Below are positions 1 to 7,910 of a stretch of 59,915 bases of DNA, in pieces (within the stretch, counting starts at the first letter, position 1; every line of letters starts with the position of its first letter). Under the pieces are notes generated by a model, which saw only the letters and a list, made by a program, of their open reading frames with translations, did not search any database and was not told the origin of the DNA. Origin of the DNA: Corynebacterium sp. 122RC1 (GTDB lineage Bacteria > Actinomycetota > Actinomycetes > Mycobacteriales > Mycobacteriaceae); the NCBI RefSeq assembly GCF_024580955.1, contig NZ_JANIKD010000015.1:1-59915 (forward strand), in the 5' to 3' direction. Position numbers and translations under genes: made by a program.

Positions 1-87
1 CGTCTGCACTCGTCGATCGGTGACGTTCCCCCGATCGAATACGAGCAGGACTACGAGGAATTCAACACCACCCGAAAAGCCCAGTAA
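1..87 (+). CDS. IS3-family transposase (orfB), C-terminal end only
   Basis: An open frame enters from the left edge and stops with TAA at 85-87, giving 28 residues that begin RLHSSIGDVPPIEYE. The pattern RLHSSIGxxPPxEYE is the usual C-terminus of IS3-family DDE transposases, just after the integrase core. Everything upstream, including the catalytic DDE residues and orfA, lies outside the window, so whether the element is intact cannot be judged. A candidate right inverted repeat follows at about 100-127. The Sir2 gene begins 220 bases downstream on the same strand. Confidence 0.8.
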   Translation, partial: RLHSSIGDVPPIEYEQDYEEFNTTRKAQ

Positions 88-127
88 GGCTTTTACCTGT
101 AGTCTCCGAAAAACTCAGGCCGATTCA
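1..127 (+). mobile_element. Right end of an IS3-family insertion sequence
   Basis: The transposase C-terminus is followed within 40 bases by TCTCCGAAAAACTCAGGCCG and then ATTCA at about 103-127. This resembles IS3-family terminal repeats, which often read TGTCTCC...GGGCGRTTCA and end in CA. I place the outer boundary at 127. The left end is outside the window, so neither the matching inverted repeat nor the target duplication can be checked. The boundary is inferred. Confidence 0.55.
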
Positions 128-196
128 AAGTCGATAGGACGCGTTTTTCCCCAAATCCCGGTCCCCTATCGACCAACGCGCCGTCCTATCGACTTT
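127..196. repeat. 14-bp perfect inverted repeat with internal direct repeats beside the IS end
   Basis: AAAGTCGATAGGAC at 127-140 is the exact reverse complement of GTCCTATCGACTTT at 183-196. Between and beyond the arms, ATCGACCAACGC occurs at 168-179 and again at 202-213. The structure begins exactly where the IS3 right end seems to stop. It could be an operator of the Sir2 gene, a second element's end, or a hairpin. No T-tract follows it. Confidence 0.6.
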
Positions 197-306
197 AAGC
201 CATCGACCAACGCCCAAAACGCCCCTGCGAACCGGGCCAAACCCCTGAGCACGGACACACAGCTTCGGCATGCGCCCACTTGCGCTTTGCTCACCCCGGG
301 TAAACA

Positions 307-1236
307 ATGGCCAGCATGGAAGATCCGGCCGTTGCTATGGCGCATGCCTCTGCGCTGCGCTCGATTGCGCGTGTGGTGGAGGAAAAGGTGGACCCAACGC
401 CTGCCGACGTCGCCAAGGCCCGCATCACCGAGCAAGTAGCGCGAGGCAATGTGCTGGTGCTTTCTGGGGCGGGGGTATCCACTGACTCAGGCATCCCGGA
501 TTACCGTGGTCCGCGCGGTTCGCTTTCGCGGCATCGGCCGATGACCTACCAGGAGTTTCGCCACGATCCGGCGGCGTTGCACCGCTATTGGGCACGCAGC
601 TTCGTCGGTTGGCGTCACATGGATGCCGCTGCCCCGAACCGTGTGCATGAGCTGTTTGCCAAGTGGGAGGTAAATGGCCTGGTCAGCGGGGTTGTTACAC
701 AGAATGTCGATGGGTTGCATCAAGCCGCCGGGTCCCGCAACGTGGTAGCGCTCCACGGCGATCTGGCTACCGTGGTGTGCTTGAATTGCGGGCGGAGGGA
801 GGATCGGCACGCGTTTGATGCACGCCTGGAAGCGGTTAATCCTGGCTACCTCGAGTCGATTCGCGTTGAAGCGGACATGGTGAACCCGGACGGCGACGTG
901 ACCTTGAACGAATCCGACGTCTTCCGATTCAACCTTCTCGGTTGCCTCAGCTGCGGCTCACCCCTGCTCAAACCCGACGTGGTCTACTTTGGCGAGCCAG
1001 TGCCAGCCGCACGCAAAGCCCAGGTAGCGGAATTGCTAGAACAATCGCAATCCGTGTTGGTGGCGGGCAGTTCGTTGGCGGTGATGAGCGGCATGCGCAT
1101 CGTATTGGATGCGATAAAGCAGGGCAAAGAGGTTGCGGTGATCAACGGAGGGCCAGGGCGTGCCGACGATCGCGTGGGCACCGTGTGGCGCACCCAGCTT
1201 CGCCCAGCGCTCGAAGCCATCGACGCGCAACTGTAG
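307..1236 (+). CDS. Sir2-family NAD-dependent protein deacylase
   Basis: The 309-residue product should remove acyl groups from protein lysines using NAD+, giving nicotinamide and O-acyl-ADP-ribose. Visible sirtuin motifs are GAGVSTDSGIPDYRG at about residues 54-68 (NAD pocket), TQNVDGLH at 131-138, the catalytic His near 150 in LHGD, and two zinc CxxC pairs (CLNC about 158-161 and CLSC about 213-216), followed by GSSL and INGG for the ribose. It carries an N-terminal extension of about 45 residues before the Rossmann fold. No clear Shine-Dalgarno sequence precedes ATG 307, and ATG 316 or 337 is possible. It is monocistronic, between an IS end and a tandem repeat. The family call is secure; the substrate is unknown. 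Confidence 0.92.
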   Translation: MASMEDPAVAMAHASALRSIARVVEEKVDPTPADVAKARITEQVARGNVLVLSGAGVSTDSGIPDYRGPRGSLSRHRPMTYQEFRHDPAALHRYWARSFVGWRHMDAAAPNRVHELFAKWEVNGLVSGVVTQNVDGLHQAAGSRNVVALHGDLATVVCLNCGRREDRHAFDARLEAVNPGYLESIRVEADMVNPDGDVTLNESDVFRFNLLGCLSCGSPLLKPDVVYFGEPVPAARKAQVAELLEQSQSVLVAGSSLAVMSGMRIVLDAIKQGKEVAVINGGPGRADDRVGTVWRTQLRPALEAIDAQL

Positions 1237-1380
1237 CGCTTCGACGCGCCCTTGCGCCTGCCCGAAGGCCGACGCTCCGACGCCCTGAAGCCTGCCGCAG
1301 TAGACCGAGCGAGGCCTGGTATCCGTGCCGTACCGGGGGAGTACCTTTGGTTGGGTTAGCGGTTCCTATGGGTGAGCTGA

Positions 1381-1444
1381 GGGTGGGATTTGTACATTAA
1401 AAAGGGTGGGATTTGTACATTAAAAAGGGTGTTATTTGCCCATT
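1381..1444 (+). repeat. Tandem 23-bp repeat upstream of the DUF4143 ATPase gene
   Basis: Two identical 23-bp units (GGGTGGGATTTGTACATTAA plus AAA) lie at 1381-1403 and 1404-1426. A third, degenerate copy (GGGTGTTATTTGCCCATTA) starts at 1427. Each perfect unit contains the palindrome TGTACA. The array ends about 28 bases before the ATPase start, a position that suits an operator or promoter element. I do not recognise the motif. Confidence 0.85.
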
Positions 1445-1471
1445 AGCGCATCTAGATAGCCATTTTTAAGT

Positions 1472-2746
1472 ATGCTGCAAAGTGTGTCTGGAATCTACGT
1501 GCGTCGAGTGATAGATGACTTGCTTGATAACTACATTGAGCACCTCCCTGCAATTGCCATTGAAGGGCCAAAAGGTGTTGGCAAGACGGCAACGGCTTTA
1601 CAGCGGGCTGCTGCCGATTTTCGCCTTGATAACCCTGGCGTCAAAGAACTACTGGAGGCAAGGCCGGAACTCATCAGTGAGAGCGAAGGGACGCTGCTGC
1701 TGGATGAATTGCAGCGATATACCCCCTCATGGGATTTGGTGCGGCGCGCTGTAGATGATGGGGCAAAGCCTGGCTCGTACCTTCTCACAGGTAGTGCGTT
1801 TCCACCGTTGGGAAGCCAAATCCATTCAGGTGCGGCGCGCATCGATACAATTCGGATGCGGCCGTTTGCCGTCCAAGAACGATCCATCGCCCAACGGTTG
1901 GTCGGCTTGATTGATTTCTTTTCTGGCAACACGGATTCAGTGCAAGCCCAAGAAATCGATGCCTCTATCGAGGATTATGCAACCGAGGTCTGCAGATCAG
2001 GACTGCCAGGGATCATGGACCTGCCGGAAATGCTCCGCACCCGGAGGCTGGATTCTTATATTCAGTTGCTTGCGACCCATGAATTTCCACAGCTGGGTCT
2101 CAATGTGCGCAACCCAGGCGCGCTAACCCGCTGGTTGCGGGCATACGCAATGGCGACCTCTCAAACAACCAGCTACACGGAGATTCTGGATTCTGCCACC
2201 CCTGGTGAGTCGGAGAAGCCTTCGCGCGGAGCTGCAGAGGCGTACCGCAACCTGCTCGAGCAGCTCATGATTTTGGAACCACTTCCGGCTTGGTCACCTG
2301 TGCAGGCAAAGTTTCCAAGGACCATAAAATCCCCGAAACACCATCTCTGCGATCCAGCGTTGGCCGCCCGCCTCCTTGGCGAAAATCCGCGCAGCCTGCT
2401 GAGTGGGGATCCAAAGCAAGCGCAATTGTTTGCGCAACTATTTGAATCCTTAGTGGTGCTGAGCGTACGAGTGGCTGCTGAAGCGCTCAATGCCAAGTGT
2501 TGGCACCTGCGCACGCAAAAGGGAGACAGGGAAGTAGACGTCGTTGTGGAAGATGAAAACCAGCGGATTGTCGGCATCGAGGTGAAGGTCTCTCCTGTGG
2601 TCAAAGATGACGACGTGAAGCACCTGCTCTGGCTGAAGGAAACAATTGGGCCAAAGTTCGCGGCTGGGGTAGTAGTGCACGCCGGGAAGCAGTTGTATCG
2701 TCGAGCCGATGGCATTTGGGTGGTTCCGCTCGCGGCGTTGCATTAG
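1472..2746 (+). CDS. AAA+ ATPase with DUF4143 C-terminal domain
   Basis: A 424-residue protein with Walker A GPKGVGKT at about residues 32-39, Walker B LLLDEL at about 75-80, and sensor-like YLLTGSA near 103. These are typical of the AAA_14/DUF4143 family. The C-terminal part ends in a REVDVVVED...GIEVKVS pattern (about 350-372), like the restriction-endonuclease-fold core seen in DUF4143 proteins. The cellular role of the family is poorly known; it is scattered among bacteria and archaea and is often accessory. Position next to an IS end and a tandem repeat, and a mixed codon choice with more A/T than neighbours, suggest acquisition by transfer (inference). Start ATG 1472 has only weak ribosome-binding signal. 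Confidence 0.85.
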   Translation: MLQSVSGIYVRRVIDDLLDNYIEHLPAIAIEGPKGVGKTATALQRAAADFRLDNPGVKELLEARPELISESEGTLLLDELQRYTPSWDLVRRAVDDGAKPGSYLLTGSAFPPLGSQIHSGAARIDTIRMRPFAVQERSIAQRLVGLIDFFSGNTDSVQAQEIDASIEDYATEVCRSGLPGIMDLPEMLRTRRLDSYIQLLATHEFPQLGLNVRNPGALTRWLRAYAMATSQTTSYTEILDSATPGESEKPSRGAAEAYRNLLEQLMILEPLPAWSPVQAKFPRTIKSPKHHLCDPALAARLLGENPRSLLSGDPKQAQLFAQLFESLVVLSVRVAAEALNAKCWHLRTQKGDREVDVVVEDENQRIVGIEVKVSPVVKDDDVKHLLWLKETIGPKFAAGVVVHAGKQLYRRADGIWVVPLAALH

Positions 2747-2852
2747 CGTCGCCGTACCCCTGGTACGAGGCCGCGGAGCCGCCACCGGGCGGGATCCACG
2801 CAGCACCATTAAGCTCGAGGAGAAAGTGAACGCGCGGGGTGAGGGAGGAATC

Positions 2853-4247
2853 ATGGACGTTGGAACCGCAGTAGAACGATTGGTGGAGATCTACGAGGAA
2901 TCCACCCAGATCGCCCGCGAGGTCTTTGAGAACGGCGACTACGCGCGCTACGCCGAGGTGGTCTACCCAAAGTTGATCGTTACGGTGAAAAGCTGGCACC
3001 CCATCGACCGCACCCAGGCCTACGGCTATGTGGATGAGGCCGGCGTCTACTCGGCGGTGCTTTCCCGCCCCAAGCTGATGCGCCAGTACCTCTTCTCCCA
3101 ACTTGAGCGCCTGAGCAGCAACTATGACTGTGAAATTGAGGTTGTGCGCTCGGATGTGCGCATCCCGCCGGAATACATTGATGGCATTGAGGGCCTCACC
3201 GAGGCGCGCCGGGCAGGTGATACGGGCGAGTTCGTGCCCAGGCCCACGCTCGACGACGTGGACGACGCCATCATCGACGGCGACTGGGAAGCCTTCCACG
3301 GCCCCGAAAAACCCCTCTTCCACTTCACTCCACAGCGCTTCGACATCGCCTGCGCTCGCATCAGCCATTACACCGGCATCGCTCCCGACTCAGTCCAGCG
3401 CTACATCCTGTTCACCAACTACGCTATGCACACTCGCGAGTTCCTCCGCTTCGCTCTCGCCGAGCTGTCCCGCGAAGGCTCCAGGTATCAGGGACTCATG
3501 CTTTCCGACGGCCACCGCATTGACCGCAACGCCGCATCGGCAGCAGACGCGATTGACCTCACAACCGGCCACCAGATGCCGCGTTTGGATCTGTTGGCAG
3601 AGGACAACATGGGGATCACCATGATCAACATTGGTGTTGGCCCTTCGAACGCGAAAACTATCACTGACTGCCTGGCGGTGCTTCGCCCGGAGGCGTGGGT
3701 GATGATTGGCCACTGCGCGGGCTTGGACGGACGCATGCGAATCGGCGATCTCATCCTGGGCAACGCCTACCAGCGGGAAGACCACCTCCTGGATGGGCAC
3801 ATCCCCCTGGAGCTGCCGATTCCTGCCGTGCCCGAAGTGCAAAAGGCGCTGGAGAAGTCCGTGCGCACCATCTACGGCGAGGACCTGCAGCTCATGCGCA
3901 CCGGCACGGTGCTCTCCACCGATGACCGGAACTGGGAATGGCACACCCCGAAGAAACTCTGGGAGTTACTGCGCGGTTCCACCGCCGCTGCGTGTGACAT
4001 GGAATCGGCAACCCTCGCTGCCAACGGATATCGCTATCGCATTCCATACGGTACCTTGCTGAGCGTGTCTGACCTGCCGCTGCACGCGGTCCCTAAGCTC
4101 CCGGCAGCGGCGCAAACCTTTTATGCCAATTCAAAGGAAGCGCATGTGATGTGTGCGGTACGAGCGGTGGAGGAACTGGCCCTCGACCCGGAAAAGCTGC
4201 GCACCAGGAAGTTGCGCCGCACCATCGGCGAGGTACCCTTCCGCTAG
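2853..4247 (+). CDS. amn: AMP nucleosidase
   Basis: The 464-residue product is predicted to hydrolyse AMP to adenine and ribose 5-phosphate in the cytoplasm, for purine salvage and control of AMP level. The N-terminal regulatory half is followed by a nucleoside-phosphorylase fold. In it, TMINIGVGPSNAKTITD, WVMIGHCAGLDGRMRIGD and the late CDMESATLAANGYRYRIP (purine/ribose-binding Met-Glu-Ser) are visible. Length is close to the E. coli enzyme. I chose ATG 2853 because AGGGAGGA lies 4 bases upstream. The frame is open to 2709, but that would overlap the ATPase gene. It is transcribed alone toward the parS site at 4257. Confidence 0.93.
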   Translation: MDVGTAVERLVEIYEESTQIAREVFENGDYARYAEVVYPKLIVTVKSWHPIDRTQAYGYVDEAGVYSAVLSRPKLMRQYLFSQLERLSSNYDCEIEVVRSDVRIPPEYIDGIEGLTEARRAGDTGEFVPRPTLDDVDDAIIDGDWEAFHGPEKPLFHFTPQRFDIACARISHYTGIAPDSVQRYILFTNYAMHTREFLRFALAELSREGSRYQGLMLSDGHRIDRNAASAADAIDLTTGHQMPRLDLLAEDNMGITMINIGVGPSNAKTITDCLAVLRPEAWVMIGHCAGLDGRMRIGDLILGNAYQREDHLLDGHIPLELPIPAVPEVQKALEKSVRTIYGEDLQLMRTGTVLSTDDRNWEWHTPKKLWELLRGSTAAACDMESATLAANGYRYRIPYGTLLSVSDLPLHAVPKLPAAAQTFYANSKEAHVMCAVRAVEELALDPEKLRTRKLRRTIGEVPFR

Positions 4248-4256
4248 AAACGCCTA

Positions 4257-4272
4257 TGTTTCACGTGAAACA
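4257..4272. other. parS centromere site 1
   Basis: TGTTTCACGTGAAACA is a perfect 16-bp palindrome identical to the bacterial consensus parS, which is bound by ParB and loads SMC/segregation complexes. It lies in the convergent gap between amn and the PhzF-like gene. Unlike the other three copies, it is not part of a longer perfect hairpin, although TTGATTTTT follows it. Confidence 0.93.
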
Positions 4273-4289
4273 TTGATTTTTCTGCGTGG

Positions 4290-5129
4290 CTAGAAGGCAA
4301 CACTGCCTTCGATCAGCTTCTGGCAACGACCCCCGATCCAATACTCACCATCTTCACTGCTCACCCGCACTTCACCCCGGCGTCCCACCATGGTCCCCTG
4401 GCGCACAGTCATGGTGTCAGGAAGCCGGCCTGTGCCGCCCAACCACTTCGCAAAACCAGCGTTCAATGAGCCCGTCACCGGGTCTTCCCCGAGGCCGGGG
4501 ATAAGCGCACGGACTTCGGCATCGAACGCCTCATCTTGAGCAAAGGAGAATAGGCCAATTCCCGTGCCCGCCACCTCGGCCAACAGGCCGTAATCCGGCT
4601 TCACCGTGCGCAGGGTATCCACGCCGTCAAGAAGGATGCCTAAGAACTTTGGACCGTTGACGAGCCAGTGGGCATCGTGCACCTGCGAACGATGAAGCCC
4701 TAGTCCACGCAGTGCTTGCCGAAGCTCGTCCGCCGTAGGATCCCGCTCTTCAATGAGTTCGGGGGCTTTGAACGCAAATACAGGTTCTTCATTGGCGGAA
4801 TCAACGCGGACTTCTACCAGCCCGATTTCACATTCTTGAACAAGACGCTCGGCGTTGATACCCGTCTCTTGCTGGTGTGCGTATGCGGACCCAAGGGTGG
4901 GGTGTCCTGCGAAGGGCAGTTCTTCATGCGGTGTAAAGATCCGCACCCGATAGTCCGCGTCTGGGTGCGTGGGGTTCAAGAGGAATGTTGTTTCGCTGAG
5001 GTTGGTCCAGTTGGCAAAAGACTGCATCTGTTCATCGCTCAATCCATCGGCGTTGTGCACAACGGCTAGCGGATTACCGGTACAGGGGCCAGTGTGAAAC
5101 ACATCAACTTGGGAAAACCTGAGGCGCAT
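4290..5129 (-). CDS. PhzF-family protein (phenazine-biosynthesis-like isomerase fold)
   Basis: The 279-residue product begins MRLRFSQVDVFHTGPCTGNPLAVV, the signature of the PhzF/DapF-like fold in which the N-terminal strand pair leads to GNPxAVV. It continues with ETTFLL, RIFTPHEELPFAGHPTLGSA (highly conserved) and GLGEDPVTGSLNAGFA near residue 220. PhzF itself isomerises a dihydroxyanthranilate in phenazine synthesis. No other phenazine genes are here, so this is one of the many orphan family members of unknown substrate. I prefer the start at 5129 over the in-frame ATG at 5192 because the family consensus begins at that Met. Confidence 0.88.
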   Translation of the reverse strand: MRLRFSQVDVFHTGPCTGNPLAVVHNADGLSDEQMQSFANWTNLSETTFLLNPTHPDADYRVRIFTPHEELPFAGHPTLGSAYAHQQETGINAERLVQECEIGLVEVRVDSANEEPVFAFKAPELIEERDPTADELRQALRGLGLHRSQVHDAHWLVNGPKFLGILLDGVDTLRTVKPDYGLLAEVAGTGIGLFSFAQDEAFDAEVRALIPGLGEDPVTGSLNAGFAKWLGGTGRLPDTMTVRQGTMVGRRGEVRVSSEDGEYWIGGRCQKLIEGSVAF

Positions 5130-5181
5130 AGTGGCAATGGTAGCCCTGTGACCGGCGGTGGGAGCGGTGGACGTCGGTACG

Positions 5182-5208
5182 AAAAAAGGCACCGCGAGTG
5201 GGTGCCTT
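5182..5208 (-). terminator. Rho-independent terminator of the symporter gene
   Basis: On the minus strand AAGGCACC (5208-5201) pairs with GGTGCCTT (5194-5187), followed by a run of T (complement of AAAAAA from 5182). It begins 14 bases after the symporter stop codon and is oriented to end its transcript before the PhzF-like gene. Confidence 0.8.
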
Positions 5209-5221
5209 CTTCCTGTTGCTG

Positions 5222-6583
5222 TTATACGCGAACGGAGGTGCGCTCGCTTACTGTGGCTACCTCGGCGGATTCATCCAAGGGGCGTTCGTTGGCCTCCCAC
5301 ACTGAGGCGTCCCAAATACCTGCGCGCTTTGCCACGATCAGGGCACTGAGCGACTGGCCGGTGACGTTCACGGCGGTGCGGCCCATGTCGATGATTGGCT
5401 CGATGGCAAGTAGCAGGCCTACACCCGCGAGTGGCAAACCAAGGGTGGAAAGCGTGAGCGTGAGCATCACGGTTGCGCCAGTAGTACCGGCTGTTGCTGC
5501 GGAGCCGATCACGGAAACGAAGATGATCAGCAGGTAGTGGGTGAAACTGAGGTCGATTCCGTAGAACTGTGCAACGAAGATCGCGGCGATCGCGGGGTAC
5601 ACCGCTGCGCAGCCATCCATCTTGGTGGTTGCACCGAGCGGGATGGCAAAGGAAGCGTATTCACGTGGAACACCCATGGATTCCGTGACGCGCTGGTTCA
5701 CCGGCATGACGCCCATGGAGGAGCGGGTCACGAAGCCCAGGGAGGTCACTGGCCAAACGCGCTTGTAGAAACCAAGCACTGGGATCTTGTGTGCGGCGAG
5801 CACGGCGGGGTAGATGAGGCCAACCACAATCGCGAGGCCAACGTAAATAGCGAGCACAAACTTGCCCAAGCTGCCCAAAGCCTCCCAACCATAGGTGGAA
5901 ACGGCGCGGCCGATGAGCGCTGCAGTGCCGATTGGGGCCAGGCGGATGATCCACCACAGGATCACCTGCACCACCTTCAAAACAGATTCGGCGAAAGTGA
6001 TGAACGGCTCGGCGGACTTGCCGGCCTTGACCGCCGCGATGCCGAGAGCAAAGGCGATCACCAGCAGTTGCAGCACGTTGAAGCTCAAGGAGATGCTGCC
6101 GCTCTGGCTGGTGGAAGCTCCGAGACCCAAAATGTTTTGGGGCACGATCGAGTTGATGAAGCCCAGCCAAGAACCAGTGGTGGAGGGCTCCGCTGCGGTG
6201 GATGGGTCGATGCTGGTGTTCTCACCTGGGCGCATCACGAGCGCCACCACGATGCCGGCGATCACGGAGAAGAACGCCGTGATTGCGAACCACACCAGGG
6301 TGCTCACAGCAAGCTTTGCTGCGCCAGTGACCTTGCGCAGGTTGGCAACGGAAGTAATCACCGCGGCGAGGATCAGCGGCGGGATCATCACTTTCAGCAA
6401 TTGGACATAGGTGGAACCAACCCAGCTCAGGATGTTCGTGAGCCAGCTTGTCTCCTCGGCGGTGTCGAGGCTCCGGGCGATCAAGCCCAGGATGAGACCC
6501 ACGATGAGGCCCAGCGTCACTTGCGCGCCGAAGCCGGTGGCCCAGCCAGGCAGGCGCCTCGTGGTGGAGGTGTTGGTGGACAT
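5222..6583 (-). CDS. Dicarboxylate/amino acid:cation symporter (DAACS, GltP/DctA family)
   Basis: A 453-residue integral membrane carrier, predicted to import an acidic amino acid, dicarboxylate or cystine with Na+ or H+. The N-terminal hydrophobic helices begin near residue 18. The family landmarks are a serine-rich loop (RSSMGVMPVN), the cation-binding GATTKMDGCAAVYPAI near residue 320 and TGATVMLT followed by IEPIIDMGRTAVNVTGQ near residue 410 (equivalent to the NMDG and DRxxTxxNV motifs). The canonical NMDG reads KMDG here. ATG 6583 has AAGGAG 5 bases upstream. It is a single gene with its own terminator. Substrate cannot be fixed from sequence. Confidence 0.9.
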   Translation of the reverse strand: MSTNTSTTRRLPGWATGFGAQVTLGLIVGLILGLIARSLDTAEETSWLTNILSWVGSTYVQLLKVMIPPLILAAVITSVANLRKVTGAAKLAVSTLVWFAITAFFSVIAGIVVALVMRPGENTSIDPSTAAEPSTTGSWLGFINSIVPQNILGLGASTSQSGSISLSFNVLQLLVIAFALGIAAVKAGKSAEPFITFAESVLKVVQVILWWIIRLAPIGTAALIGRAVSTYGWEALGSLGKFVLAIYVGLAIVVGLIYPAVLAAHKIPVLGFYKRVWPVTSLGFVTRSSMGVMPVNQRVTESMGVPREYASFAIPLGATTKMDGCAAVYPAIAAIFVAQFYGIDLSFTHYLLIIFVSVIGSAATAGTTGATVMLTLTLSTLGLPLAGVGLLLAIEPIIDMGRTAVNVTGQSLSALIVAKRAGIWDASVWEANERPLDESAEVATVSERTSVRV

Positions 6584-6811
6584 GTTGCTCCTTGTTCATG
6601 AGGATGCAAACAATTGCAAGACCGATCAGTCTATTTTGCCCTTGTTTGCCTTATTGTTGTTCGGCCAATTAAACACCAAGGTCAAGGAATTATTCAACTC
6701 TGGTGGTGCGGATAACATAGACCAGTTTGTCTAGAAATGTTCATGAGTGGTGCAACAAGGATGCCGCAGGGCTTATTCCCATGCGCGTGAGCTGACAACA
6801 TCGCCAAAAAA

Positions 6812-6830
6812 TTAGGGTTCCCTAAGCCCT
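6812..6830. promoter_or_regulatory. Candidate DtxR iron-box upstream of the siderophore operon
   Basis: TTAGGGTTCCCTAAGCCCT aligns to the corynebacterial DtxR operator (TWAGGTTAGSCTAACCTWA) with 12 of 19 positions. The core TTAGG...CTAA is intact and the right half is degraded. It lies 46 bases before the start of a ferric-siderophore import operon, the expected place and target for iron-dependent repression. The 292-base gap it sits in (6584-6875) holds no gene I can see. Confidence 0.45.
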
Positions 6831-6875
6831 GGGGTGATAGCGTTTCCAACGTTTGCAGAACTTGAAAGGACCCCA

Positions 6876-7910
6876 ATGAAACTTCGTACCGGCGCACTGG
6901 CGGCCGCCCTCGCCTTGAGCTTGGCAGCCTGCACCACCGATGCTCCCCAAGAACCTGCCGCCGCGGGAACGTCGGCAAGCGATGCCTCTTTCCAGCCCGT
7001 GACCATCGAGCATGTGTACGGCGAGACCACCATTACCGAACAGCCGGAGCGCATTGCGACTGTGGCTTGGGCGAACCACGAGGTGCCGCTGGCGCTTGGC
7101 GTAGTGCCGGTGGGCATGGCCAAGGTGACCTGGGGCGATGACGATTCCGACGGCTTGCTGCCCTGGGTTTCCGAAAAGCTCGAAGAGCTCGGCGCGGGCG
7201 AGGTAGCGCTGTTTGATGAGACCGACTCCATCGACTTTGAGGCCGTTGCCGCCACCGAGCCAGACGTGATTTTTGCTTCCTACTCCGGCATCACGCAGGA
7301 GGACTACGATCAGTTGAGCAAGATCGCCCCGACCATCGCCTACCCAGAGCAAGCCTGGTCCACGCCGCTGGCGGAAAACATTGAGATCATCTCTCAGGCA
7401 ATGGGCAAGGAAGCGGAAGGCAAGGCCCTGGTTGAGGACCTCAATGCCCAGGTTGCCAGCGCTTTTGCCGCGCACCCGGAGTTTGAAGGCACCAACGTGC
7501 TGTTCACGGCATTCGGCGGGGAGAGCGACCTTTCCAAGATCGGCTTCTACACCACCGCCGATCCACGCGCGGGCTTTCTCCAGCAGGCGGGCTTCGGCGT
7601 GCCCAAGACCGTGGCGCAGTACAGCGAAACCTCTGAATCCTTCTGGGAAGAGGTCTCCGCGGAGCAGCCAGAGCTGTTCGATGACGTGGATTTGATCGTG
7701 ACCTACGGCTCCGATGACCCCGCCGAAAACGAAGCCCTGCTGAAGAAGCTGCAGGAAGACCCACTGTGGAGCAAGATCCCAGCCATCGCAGAGGGCAACG
7801 TGGCGTTCCTGGGCAATGGCCCGCTCGCAGCAAGCACCAACCCAACCCCACTTTCCATCCCGTGGGGCATCAATGACTACTTTGACCAGCTTGCAGAAGC
7901 GCTCAACTAG
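6876..7910 (+). CDS. Iron-siderophore ABC transporter substrate-binding lipoprotein
   Basis: The 344-residue product should capture ferric siderophore at the cell surface. A lipoprotein signal peptide ends in the lipobox LAAC (Cys about 19). A FecB/BtuF-type fold follows, with ERIATVAWANHEVPLALGVVPVGM near residue 60 and EPDVIFASYSGITQEDYDQLSKIAPTIAY near 130, both typical of the helical-backbone family. ATG 6876 follows GAAAGGA by 8 bases; an in-frame ATG at 6834 would push the signal peptide inward. It is first of five overlapping or adjacent genes (6876-11529) for uptake and intracellular iron release, preceded by a possible DtxR site. Confidence 0.92.
   Translation: MKLRTGALAAALALSLAACTTDAPQEPAAAGTSASDASFQPVTIEHVYGETTITEQPERIATVAWANHEVPLALGVVPVGMAKVTWGDDDSDGLLPWVSEKLEELGAGEVALFDETDSIDFEAVAATEPDVIFASYSGITQEDYDQLSKIAPTIAYPEQAWSTPLAENIEIISQAMGKEAEGKALVEDLNAQVASAFAAHPEFEGTNVLFTAFGGESDLSKIGFYTTADPRAGFLQQAGFGVPKTVAQYSETSESFWEEVSAEQPELFDDVDLIVTYGSDDPAENEALLKKLQEDPLWSKIPAIAEGNVAFLGNGPLAASTNPTPLSIPWGINDYFDQLAEALN

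Noticed and set aside
5659..5674. TTCACGTGGAACAC as a fifth parS
   Set aside because: It lies within the symporter coding sequence and breaks the palindrome at several positions; not a match to the 16-mer.
5537..6601. Long plus-strand open frame antisense to the symporter gene
   Set aside because: It is the complementary frame of a clear membrane transporter and its product is rich in His, Gly and Asp without family motifs; a GC-bias shadow.
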